The notes beneath the pieces are model-generated. The model worked only from the letters and a program-made list of their open reading frames with translations, searched no databases and was not told the origin of the DNA. The translations under genes and the position numbers were made by a program. From positions 124,001-188,000 of the forward strand of contig NC_057380.1 in the NCBI RefSeq assembly GCF_016906535.1: a stretch of 64,000 nucleotides of DNA. The letters run 5' to 3'. Source of the DNA: Rhizoctonia solani. Taxonomy: Eukaryota; Basidiomycota; Agaricomycetes; Cantharellales; Ceratobasidiaceae. Positions 12,601-21,920 of this stretch are shown here, one piece after another; the stretch's first letter is position 1; each line of letters starts with the position of its first letter.

Positions 12601-13109
12601 GGGTATTCCTTCAAGAGGGTTCTTGTCAGCTTCTTCCTCTTTGGCAATGGCTACCTGTTCTGGTGGAGCGTGAGGAAAGGAGAGAGTGCGCAGGTTCCAA
12701 TCAATTTCCGGATTGTGGGCGTCTAACCACTTCAATCCCAAGATGGCGGCGTGAGACCCTGTGTTGCAGATTAGGAAGGTCTCAGTCATTTGTTTGCCAT
12801 CAAAGGAGAAGGTTAGTTTGGCCTTCTTCCAGATCTTGCCAGCCTGGGGGCTTGACCCATCAAGCATAGTGACAGTGCGGGGTGTAGGGAGGTCTATGAG
12901 TGGTAGGCGTAATGCCTCGGCGGTATGTGGGTGAAGGAATGACGAGGTGGCACCTGAATCTATCAGGACTTCTAATTGTTCCGCTTGTTTCTCTGGCTGG
13001 ATCAAAATTGTAGAGAGGGGAGAGATTCTATTTGAGCTACTTGATATATTACAAATTTCAATACACAAGCCAGAGTCCTTAGGGTCCTTGCGCGCAGCAG
13101 CAGGTACCC
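9676..13109 (-). pseudogene. pol of element B (all domains, one stop)
   Basis: Single frame, -1 to gag, broken only by TGA at 12196-12198, where intact copies read VRVKEGD in the RT. Order from the N-terminus: protease ([13 protein letters not shown]), RT (IYLDDILIYS), RNase H (LETDASGAALG; FTDHRNLEYW), integrase HHCC, DDE core (ILDRGRVFNN; HPQSDGQTEQVNPS), GPF module and chromodomain (FRVKWKGYGPEENTWEP). The frame runs through the chromodomain into a Lys-rich tail ending in the LTR. This is longer than in A and D, which stop right after WEP. Confidence 0.92.
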
Positions 13110-14454
13110 TTAGTCTTTTCCTGATTTGGGTCCAGACTCTTTGCCGATTTTGGCAGTTTCCTTAGCTTTCCCCTTGTCCTCAACAGGGGTAGCTTTCCAG
13201 CCCGTGCGGCATTCTGCAAACTTGTGGCCCATCTTGCCGCATTTGATGCAGGCGCCAGCGGCGCGGCGGCAATTTTGTTCCTCCTCCAACACAAAGTTGG
13301 GATTGTTGGAGAGTTTTTTTGAACCGGAGGTGACTTGGCCAGTACTTGTCCCCCTTACGGGGTTTGATGGTCTGCTAGACTTATTATCCTTCGGCGGATG
13401 GCTAGCACGCTCTTTGCGGAGAGCGTTGTCAATGACAAGTGCTGCATTTTGCAGCTCAAGGAGGGTGCGGGGTCTATGTTTGCGGGTAGCAATTTGGCGG
13501 CTGACCTCCCAATGGAGGCCGCAGGCAAACTGGCCTCTGAGGGCGGCATTGTTCCAGTCCAGTTCCATTGCCAGGGTTCTGAACTTAGTAATGTAGTACG
13601 CGCATGTGCCGGACTGGGTGAGTGTGGTGATCTTCCGCTCGGCGGCCCTTGTGGCATCAGGGTCGCTGAATGCTGCCAAAAATTCCAATTTGAACCCTTC
13701 AACCGTTTGAATAATAGCCCGGTGTGAACCAAGCTGGTCAAGGTGGGGGTGGGCCCAGGCCCCAGCGGAGTCCTTCATGTTCATCAGGAGGAATGACAAA
13801 ACCTCCTGGTTGGTTGGGAACATCCGCAAATTAAGGCGGGTCCAGGCCAGCATGCAAGTTAACCATTGCTTGGCCTTGCTCCCTGTTTTGCCTGTGTAGG
13901 CGTCGGGATGGTCAACCTTGACTGGAGCGGGGTAGGCGGCAACTGGAGCTGGAGGGAGAGGGGCAGGGGCTCTGATTGGGGATTGGAGACGCGGAGATGG
14001 AGGGGGAGAAGGGACTCGCGGGGGCGCTGCTTGAGTTGGTGTGGGCTGGGCAAAGATGGGGATCCCCTTGGGTTGCTTGGGCCAGAAAGAGACCCAACTA
14101 GTCAATCCAATAGGGTTGACTTTTGATAGGGGGCGTGGCGTTGCTTCCACGACCGGGGGCTTGGTATCTTCTGGGGTCCGTGGCCCGTGCAGCTGGAGGC
14201 TTTTGAGTCCGTCCTTGACAACATCAACGGCCTGAGAGATGTTCTCAAGGTTGGTGCGGGTCTTGATTCCCGCTTCCTTGACTTCTGCGACTTCCTGTTT
14301 GAGGCGCTTGACTTGGCCAAGGAGGCCAAGGAGGAGGCGGGTGATACGTTTGAGGGAGACTTCCCCAACTTTGACAGTGGTGGCTGACGGAAGGAAGGGT
14401 CCCATGTCCCCTTGATTGATAGGGGAGCGGGTTCAAGAGGTTGGCCAGGAACGG
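13110..14454 (-). pseudogene. gag of element B, main part
   Basis: The frame covers the Gag coiled N-terminus, Pro-rich linker, capsid region and an intact CCHC knuckle (CIKCGKMGHKFAEC). The true start (ATG at 27341-27343, minus) is separated by element C, inserted after 'ATG GCA AC'. TGA at 14433-14435 stands where D has CGA. The slip site reads AGGAAAA (13116-13122), one transition from the GGGAAAA of the other copies. Confidence 0.88.
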
Positions 14455-14459
14455 GTTGC

Positions 14460-15042
14460 TGTTGTAGACACACTCGATACCAGGGAATTTATTCCCATTT
14501 TCTCGGATTTAAACAAAGACTAACGGACAACATTTTTGATCACGTGACTTCGGCGCTTATATCATACGATAAGCGCCAAGCCACGTCCCCATCCGCGCTT
14601 ACCTCAGCATACGTAGCCACCTCCACCTGATGACATCACTATGACACGTCAGTGACACGTATGCATGAGTAAGACCAACTGCGGATCGGGGTTCTTATTG
14701 GTTATGGTATTGCATATGTTGTATTTGTAATTAGTTCACCTCTGTAATATATAAGGAGGCCAACCAACCATGGTAACACCCAGGTTGATTACCTCTTGTT
14801 GCATCTCTCAACTGTACAAGGCCTTAGGCCAGTAACTACTAAGTCCCCCACCTGTACTTGTTGCCTTAAGCGACTTCCTCATTGTAGATACATAGCTTGC
14901 CATTGCCATTAGGGCTTTGGTCATTGTACTTAGGTAGTTAGTTGTCGTAGGTAGCCTCCTCACCGCCTTAAGCGGTTCCCACTTAGTTCTGTACGGCCAC
15001 AAGCGCCTGCTACCTAGACAACCCCCAAGGACGTCTAGGACA
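14460..15042 (+). repeat. 5' LTR of element C
   Basis: TGTTGTAGAC...CTAGGACA, 583 bp, followed by PBS AGGTAATCGACCT (15045-15057). The R-like 13-mer is AGGTTGATTACCT (14782-14794). The 3' LTR version (27075-27087, AGGTCGATTACCT) is the exact complement of this PBS. Confidence 0.92.
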
Positions 15043-15539
15043 CTAGGTAATCGACCTTACGTTGGTTGCAAACCGTTCTGCACCCATCCCTACTAAGTCC
15101 CAACCCCCAAGAAGGATACCTGTACTAGCACAAGCGAAAACACGTGATTGGACTCCCCTTTCAGCTGGAATAATCAAAGAGCTGTTGGTCCCACGTAGTA
15201 GCGAATTGCTATAAGGCAGGCTATCCCTATTGCCCGCATACCACTGGTCACTGCACCATTTGTCAGCGGAGTCAATCAGCAGATCCACCCGCTTGCAGGA
15301 AACCCGCTCTACATCACGCCCGTTCACGGCTGTTGATTAGTTGAAGGGACTGTCCAACGCTAGGCGGTTGACGCAGACTCTTAGCGCCAGAACAACAAAG
15401 CGCCCATAAGTCCTGACACAGGCACCCTTGGCTACATAGCCCCCATCATTCCCACTCGCCCACCATTACCTTGCATACCCCCACGCGCTCTTCTTTGCGG
15501 GCCTCCTCACACGCTGGCCGCTCCTACCCACAACCAACC
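15043..15539 (+). other. Leader of element C
   Basis: Contains the self-priming PBS and a roughly 480-nt leader that aligns with those of A and D. No independent gene is seen. Confidence 0.7.
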
Positions 15540-16892
15540 ATGGCTACCCGCTCCAGGACAGCCTCTCAAGCCCAATCCCCCTTCAATCAGGGATACCTGG
15601 AACCCGCACTTCCGCCAACCACCCCTGTCAAATATGGCAAGGTATCCCTTGAACGAGTCACACGGCTCCTCCTCGGCCTCCTTGGCCAAGTCAAACGCCT
15701 TGAGCAAGAAATTGCCAAGATCAAGGAAGCCGGAATTGAGACCCGGACAAACGTTGAGAACATATCCCAAACCATTGATGTTGTCAAGGATGGGCTCAGG
15801 TCCCTTCAAACCCATGGTCCCTGCACACCCAAAGGACCCCAAGCCAAGGCTGTGGAAGAAACGCCACGCCCCCTACAAAAAACCGAGCCTATTGGATTGG
15901 CTAGTGGGGTCCCCTTCTGGTCAGAAGCACCCAAGGTCCTCCCTGGTTTGGCCCAGCCAACCCCAAGAAGAGTCGCTCCCCCGCAAGTCCCATCTCCCCC
16001 TACATCTCCGCGTCTCCGATCCCCAATTGGAGCACCTGCCCCTCTCCCTCCGGCTCCAGCAGCCCACTACCCCGCTCCGGTCAAGGTTGACCACCCCAAT
16101 GCCTACACAGGCAAAATAGGAAGCAAGGCAAAGCAGTGGCTGACCAGGATGCTGGCCTGGACCCGCCTTAACTTGCAAATGTTCCCAACCAATCAGGAGG
16201 TTCTATCCTTCCTCCTGATGAACATGAAGGACTCCGCCAGGGCATGGGCCCATCCACACCTTGACCAGCTTGGATCACACCGGGCTATCATTCAAACAGT
16301 CGAGGGTTTCAAGATGGAATTCCTGGCAGCATTTGGCAACCCTGACGCCACAAGGGCCGCTGAGCGGAAGATCACCACCCTCACCCAGTCCGGCACTTGC
16401 GCGGACTATATCACAAAGTTCAGGACCCTGGCCATGGAACTGGACTGGAATGACGCGGCCCTTCAAGGCCAGTTTGCCCGTGGCCTCCATTGGGAGGTCA
16501 GCCGTCAAATTGCAACCCGCAAACACCGTCCCCGTACCCTCTTAGAGCTGCAAAATGCAGCACTTGTCATCAATAATGCCCTCCGTGAGGAGCGTGCTAG
16601 CCATCCGCCAAAGGATAGTAAGTCTAGCAGACCAACTAACCCCGCAAGGGGGACAAGTACTGGCCAGTCAAACACCGGTTCTAAGAGACTCTCCGACGAC
16701 CCAAACTTTGTGTCAGAAGAAGAACGGAACCGCCGCTGCGCCGCTGGCGCCTGCATCAAGTGCGGCAAAATGGGTCACAAGTTTGCGGAATGCCACATGG
16801 GCTGGAAGGCCACCCCTATCAAGGATAAGGGGAAGGCTAAAGAAACCGCCAAGATTGGCAAAGACTCCAAGTACCAATTGGGAAAAGAGTAA
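15540..16892 (+). CDS. Gag of element C
   Basis: The start is ATG 15540 in a good context (ACCATGG), aligned with D. About 450 codons to TAA 16890-16892. Gag packages element RNA into virus-like particles in the cytoplasm. Visible parts are a predicted coiled region with TRSR/RLLLGLLGQVKRLEQE, a Pro-rich linker, a capsid region (QWLTRMLAW...ELDWNDAAL) and a CCHC knuckle CIKCGKMGHKFAEC. GGGAAAA at 16880-16886 precedes the stop and would shift ribosomes into pol. Confidence 0.9.
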   Translation: MATRSRTASQAQSPFNQGYLEPALPPTTPVKYGKVSLERVTRLLLGLLGQVKRLEQEIAKIKEAGIETRTNVENISQTIDVVKDGLRSLQTHGPCTPKGPQAKAVEETPRPLQKTEPIGLASGVPFWSEAPKVLPGLAQPTPRRVAPPQVPSPPTSPRLRSPIGAPAPLPPAPAAHYPAPVKVDHPNAYTGKIGSKAKQWLTRMLAWTRLNLQMFPTNQEVLSFLLMNMKDSARAWAHPHLDQLGSHRAIIQTVEGFKMEFLAAFGNPDATRAAERKITTLTQSGTCADYITKFRTLAMELDWNDAALQGQFARGLHWEVSRQIATRKHRPRTLLELQNAALVINNALREERASHPPKDSKSSRPTNPARGTSTGQSNTGSKRLSDDPNFVSEEERNRRCAAGACIKCGKMGHKFAECHMGWKATPIKDKGKAKETAKIGKDSKYQLGKE

Positions 16893-19487
16893 GGGTACCT
16901 GCTGCCGCGCGCAAGGACCCCAAGGACTCTGTGCTTGTTGAAATATGTAACATATCAAATAGTAAAAATAGAATCTCCCCGCTTTTCACTATTTCAATCA
17001 AGCCAGAGAAACAAGCGGACCACTTAGAAGTCCTGATAGATTCAGGCGCCACATCATTGTTCCTACATCCACGCACTGCTGAGGCATTACGCCTACCACT
17101 CATAGACCTCCCTACACCCCGCACCGTTACTATGCTTGATGGGTCAAGCCCCCAGGCTGGCAAAATCTGGAAGAAGGCCATACTGACCTTTTCCTTTGAT
17201 GGCAAACAAATGACGGAGACCTTCCTAATCTGCAACACAGGATCTCACGCCGCCATCCTAGGATTGAAGTGGTTAGACGCCCACAACCCGGAGATTGATT
17301 GGAATCTGCGCACCCTCTCCTTTCCTCACATCCCACCAGAACAAGTAACCATTGCCAAAGAGGAGGAAGCCGACAAAGACCCTCTTGAAGGAGTACCCCC
17401 TGAATACCATCAGTATGCTAAGGTATTTGGGGAAGAAGAATTCAATAAGCTCCCTCCACACCGGCATTACAACATTGGAATTGAACTTACGGAAGAAGGG
17501 CCCCTCAACTCTCCCCTCTACAGCATGACAGACGCTGAATCCGCCACACTCAAGGACTGGCTCAGGGACGAGTTGAAAGCTGGGAAGATCCGACCCAGTA
17601 AATCCTCAATCAGTTCCCCTGTCATGTTTGTTCCAAAAAAAGATGGTTCCCGCCAATTAGTAGTTGATTACTGGCGTCTAAATAACCGGACAAAAAAGAA
17701 CGTTTACCCGCTACCCCGTCCTGACAACCTCATGGCCCAGCTCCGCGGCGCCAAGGTATTCACCAAATTAGATCTAAGATGGGGTTACAACAATGTCCGT
17801 GTCAAGGAGGGTGACAAATGGAAAACCGCCTTCCGCACCAAGTACGGTATATACAAGTCCCTGGTCATGACATTTGGCCTGACAAACGCCCCCGCCGCCT
17901 TCCAGCACTTCATGAACGAATTGTTCAAGGACTTACTGGATGTATGTGTCATCATCTACCTTGATGATATCCTAATCTACTCTAAAGATGACGCAACTCA
18001 CACAAAACACGTCCATGAGGTTCTGAGGCGGCTAATGGAGAACCAACTCTTTTGCAAGGCATCTAAGTGTACGTTCCACGTCACCTCTGTGGAATGCCTG
18101 GGAATCATTGTTTTGGACAAGGGTTTTAGTCTGGATAAGCTCAAAATCCAGGCAGTCCAAGAATGGCCCACGCCCACCAGGATCAAGGAAGTACAATCCT
18201 TCCTGGGCTTTGCCAATTTCCTCCGCTGTTTTGTTGCCAACTTTAGCCACATGGCTAGGCCATTACATAATTTGGTAAAGAAGGACACGCCATGGAAATG
18301 GGACACCCAGGAACAAGAAGCTTTTCAGGGACTCAAGGAGGCCATCACAAATGCTCCCGTACTTTGCCATGCCGACCCTGCCAAGCCTTACTTTTTAGAA
18401 ACGGATGCTTTTGGAGCAGCACTGGGTTCCATATTGAGCCAACGCCAGGAAGACGGTTGCCTACACCCCCTGGGATTCCTGTCAGAATCATTCAAAGGCG
18501 CAGAACAGAACTATGACACGCATGACAAGGAATTGCTAGCAATCATTTGCTCCTTTGAATACTGGCGTATCTTCTTGGAAGGAACCCTACACCCTGTCAC
18601 TGTGTTCACTGATCACCGCAACTTGGAATACTGGAAGGAGTCCCGTACGTTCAACCGCCGCCATGCCAGATGGCACCTGCTACTAGCCGGATATAATTTT
18701 CATATTGTATACCACCCAGGCAAACAGTCCGGCAAACCAGATGCCCTGTCACGCCGATCAGACCACGCTGACGTCCCACCTGCGCCACAGACCATGCTAC
18801 CAGACCCAGTATTTGCCAACGTTGCCCTAGTCACACCAGAAAAAGAATTGCAACGCCAAATTGAAGCATCTCTAGATCAGGACAAGTCCTTGGAGGAAAT
18901 ACTCCAGTTTCTACAGAACAAGTCAAAAGCCCCACCTTCCATCAAAAGAGCCTTCAAAGATTACCAAATGGAGGCAGGCCTACTCTTCTATCAAGGACGC
19001 ATTGTGGTTCCAGATGTGGGTACCCTAAGAACAGATCTCCTGCGCATTTTCCACGACAGCCCCCTAGCGGGGCACCCAGGGAGACAACGCACCTTAGAAC
19101 TAATCTCCAGGAATTACTACTGGCCTGGGATCCGCGCGGACACGTATTGGCATGTTGACTCTTGCAAAACATGTCAACGGATCAGAAAGCCCAAGTATAC
19201 ATCCATCCCACCTCAACCCCTGGAACTGCCAACGCGCCCCTGGCAACACGTGTCATACAATATGATAGTGGACTTACCTAAGGACGGAAGTAATGATTCT
19301 ATCTTGGTCATCGTAGATAGTTTCACTAAATACGTCATCCTGGTGGAATGTTCTAAGAAACTAAAGGCACCCGAACTAGCGGACCTGTTCCTACGTCACA
19401 TATGGAAACGTTTTGGCATGCCGGAGAAAACAGTCTCAGACCGTGGAAGGGTATTCAACAACAAATTCCTAAAGGCACTATACCAAA
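16893..19487 (+). pseudogene. pol of element C, 5' part, cut by element D
   Basis: Open in the -1 frame from the gag slip site through protease, RT (IYLDDILIYS), RNase H, integrase HHCC and the first two catalytic aspartates (VSDRGRVFNN). It is interrupted at KALYQ by element D (target duplication CCAAA) and resumes at 25925. Several Arg-to-Cys/Gln changes (RCFVANF, YWRLNN) are CpG-type transitions. It is otherwise nearly intact. Confidence 0.92.
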
Positions 19488-19577
19488 TGTCGTAGACACA
19501 ATCGATACCAGGGAATTTATTCCCATTTTCTCGAATTTAAACGAAGACAAACGGACAACTTTTCAAATCACGTGATC

Positions 19578-19607
19578 TTGGCGCTTATATCATACGCTAA
19601 GCGCCAA
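19578..19607 (+). promoter_or_regulatory. U3 stem-loop in LTR1
   Basis: A perfect 10-bp inverted repeat, TTGGCGCTTA / TAAGCGCCAA, with a 10-nt spacer, just downstream of a CACGTGA motif. It recurs in the other LTR1 copies, mostly with complementary or near-complementary arms. Its role is unknown: protein-binding palindrome or structural element. Confidence 0.6.
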
Positions 19608-19769
19608 GCCACGTCCCCACCCGCGCTTATCTCAACCCACGTAGCCACCTCCACCTGATGACATCACTATGACACGTCAGTGACACGTATGCATGAGTAA
19701 GGCCGACTGCGGAGCGGGGTTCTTATTGGATTAGGATTTGCATATTCTGTAATTAGTTACCCTCTGTAA

Positions 19770-19776
19770 TATATAA
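19770..19776 (+). promoter_or_regulatory. TATA box of LTR1 (element D)
   Basis: TATATAAGGAGG is conserved in every LTR1 copy. Spacing to the self-priming 13-mer at 19804 suits a Pol II TATA-to-start distance. Confidence 0.75.
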
Positions 19777-20063
19777 GGAGGCCAACCGACCATGGTAACA
19801 CCCAGGTCGATTACCTCTTGTCGCATCCCATTGCTGTACAAGGACCTTAGGTCCAGTAACCACTTAGTCTACTAGTTCCACGTCGCCTTAAGCGGCTTCT
19901 ACACTGTACTTAGATAGCTCGTCATTGCCCTTACAGGTCTTGACACCGTAGTATAGTTGGTCGTCGTCGTAGGTAGCTTGCTCACCGCCTTACGCGGTTT
20001 TTACTTAGATACATCCGGCCGCAAGCGCCCCCCTCCTCGACGTCCTTACAGACGTCTAGGACA

Positions 20064-20567
20064 CTAGGTAATCAACCTTAAGTCGGTTGCAAACCGTGCC
20101 CACCAAGCACACCCACTTAGCCACAACAAACGAGAAGACCCCCTGTACTAGCACGAGGGAAAACAGGTGATCGAGCTCGCCTTTTGCTGTCAATAATCAA
20201 ACCAGCGTCGGCTCCACCTAGTACCGAATTGCTATAAGGCAGACGGGTTCTAATCGTCCGCATACCCACGGTCGCCGCACCTGTTACCAGCAACCTCAGA
20301 CAGCAGATACACCCGCTTGCAGAGACAAGACCCTACATTACGCCCGTCCACGGCTGTAATTAGCAGCACTTACTGTCCAACGCTAGGTCGTTTGACGCAG
20401 AGGTTTAGCGTTTGCGTAACAAAGCGCTCATAAGTCCTGATATAGGCACTACCGGCTACACAGCCCGCACTCCCCCTCACTCGCCCACCATTACCTCGCG
20501 CACTCCCACTCGCTCCTCATCCCGTGCTTCCTCTCACGCTGGCCGCTCCTACCCGCCAACACATACC
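20064..20567 (+). other. Leader of element D with self-priming PBS
   Basis: PBS AGGTAATCAACCT is at 20066-20078. It is exactly complementary to AGGTTGATTACCT in D's 3' LTR (25660-25672) and differs at one position from the 5' LTR version (19804-19816). The rest is a long leader without a supportable ORF. Confidence 0.75.
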
Positions 20568-21920
20568 ATGGCAACCCGTTCCCGGCCAGCCTCTCGAACC
20601 CGCTCCCCAATCGATCAAGGGGAGCTGGGACCCTTCCTTCCGCCAGCCACCCCTGTCGAGCTTGGGGAGGTGTCCCTCGAGCGCGTCACACGCCTCCTCC
20701 TTGGCCTCCTTGGCCAAGTCGAACGCCTCAAGCAAGAAGTCGGGGAAATCAAGGAAGCCGGGATCGAGACCCGCACCAACGTCGAAAACATATCCCAAGC
20801 CGTCGATGTTGTCAAGGATGGGCTTAGAAGCCTCCAAACCCACGGGCCAAGGACCCCAGAGGATACAAAACCCCCGGTCGTGGAAGCAACGCCACGCCCC
20901 CTATCAAAAGTCGACCCTATTGGATTGACTAGTCGGGTCTCATTCTGGCCCAAACCATCTAAAGGGTTGCCCGCCTTTGCCCAACCCACTCCCGTACGAG
21001 CAGTGCCCCCGCGAGTCCCATCTCCCCCTCCATCTCCGCGTCTCCGATCCCCGATCGGAGCACCTGCCCCTCTCCCTCCGGCTCCAGCAGCCCACTACCC
21101 CGCTCCGGTCAAGGTTGACCACCCCGACGCCTACACAGGCAAAATAGGGAGCGAGGCAAAACAATGGCTGACCCGGATGCTGGCCTGGACCCGCCTCAAC
21201 TCGCGGATGTTCCCAACTGATCAGGAGGTCCTATCCTTCCTCCTGATGAACATGAAGGATTCCGCCGGGGCCTGGGCCCATCCACACCTCGACCAGCTCG
21301 GTTCACACCGAGCCATTATTCAAACGGTTGAAGGGTTCAAAATAGAGTTCCTGGCAGCGTTCGGCGACCCAGATGCCACAAGGGCCGCCGAGCGGAAGAT
21401 AACCTCCCTTACCCAATCCGGCACATGCGCGGATTACATTACAAAGTTCAGAACCCTAGCCATGGAACTGGACTGGAACGACGCGGCCCTTCGAGGCCAG
21501 TTTGCCTGCGGCCTCCACTGGGAGGTCAGTCGCCAAATTGCAACCCGCAAACACCGGCCCCAAACACTCCTTGAGCTGCAGAATGCAGCACTCGTCATTG
21601 ACAACGCTCTCCGCGAAGAGCGTGCTAGCCATCCGCCGAAGGATAATAAGCCTAGCAGACCATCCAACCCCGCAAGGGGGACGAGTACCGGCCAAGTCAC
21701 ATCCGGTTCAAAAAAACTCTCCGACGATCCCAACTTTGTGTCGGAAGAGGAACGTAATCGCCGCCGCGCCGCTGGCGCTTGCATCAAATGCGGTAAGATG
21801 GGCCATAAATTCGCGGAGTGCCGCACGGGCTGGAAGGCTACCCCTATTGAGGACAAGGGGAAAGCCAAGGAAACCGCCAAGGTTGGCAAAGAGTCTGGAC
21901 CCGAATCGGGAAAAGACTAA
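20568..21920 (+). CDS. Gag of element D, 450 aa
   Basis: The start is ATG 20568 in context ACCATGG. In-frame codons further upstream lack an ATG. Gag forms the particle shell and binds element RNA. Seen are a coiled heptad-rich region (about residues 40-95), a Pro-rich linker (about 110-190), a retrotransposon capsid domain (about 190-330, with QWLTRMLAW and ELDWNDAALRGQF) and a CCHC zinc knuckle CIKCGKMGHKFAEC (about 405-418). The stop TAA 21918-21920 follows GGGAAAA (21908-21914) by one codon, implying Gag-Pol is made by -1 frameshifting. Confidence 0.92.
   Translation: MATRSRPASRTRSPIDQGELGPFLPPATPVELGEVSLERVTRLLLGLLGQVERLKQEVGEIKEAGIETRTNVENISQAVDVVKDGLRSLQTHGPRTPEDTKPPVVEATPRPLSKVDPIGLTSRVSFWPKPSKGLPAFAQPTPVRAVPPRVPSPPPSPRLRSPIGAPAPLPPAPAAHYPAPVKVDHPDAYTGKIGSEAKQWLTRMLAWTRLNSRMFPTDQEVLSFLLMNMKDSAGAWAHPHLDQLGSHRAIIQTVEGFKIEFLAAFGDPDATRAAERKITSLTQSGTCADYITKFRTLAMELDWNDAALRGQFACGLHWEVSRQIATRKHRPQTLLELQNAALVIDNALREERASHPPKDNKPSRPSNPARGTSTGQVTSGSKKLSDDPNFVSEEERNRRRAAGACIKCGKMGHKFAECRTGWKATPIEDKGKAKETAKVGKESGPESGKD
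21908..21914 (+). other. Candidate -1 ribosomal frameshift site, element D
   Basis: G GGA AAA in the gag frame matches X XXY YYZ. After a -1 slip the frame is open through pol to 25246. There is no ATG at the head of the pol frame. The heptamer is identical in A and C and has one transition in B. Confidence 0.65.

Larger units (their letters stand above)
19488..20063 (+). repeat. 5' LTR of element D
   Basis: TGTCGTAGAC...CTAGGACA. Visible parts are the U3 stem-loop 19578-19607, TATATAA 19770-19776, and the R-like AGGTCGATTACCT 19804-19816 about 34 nt after the TATA start. Transcription is inferred to begin near this 13-mer. Confidence 0.93.
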
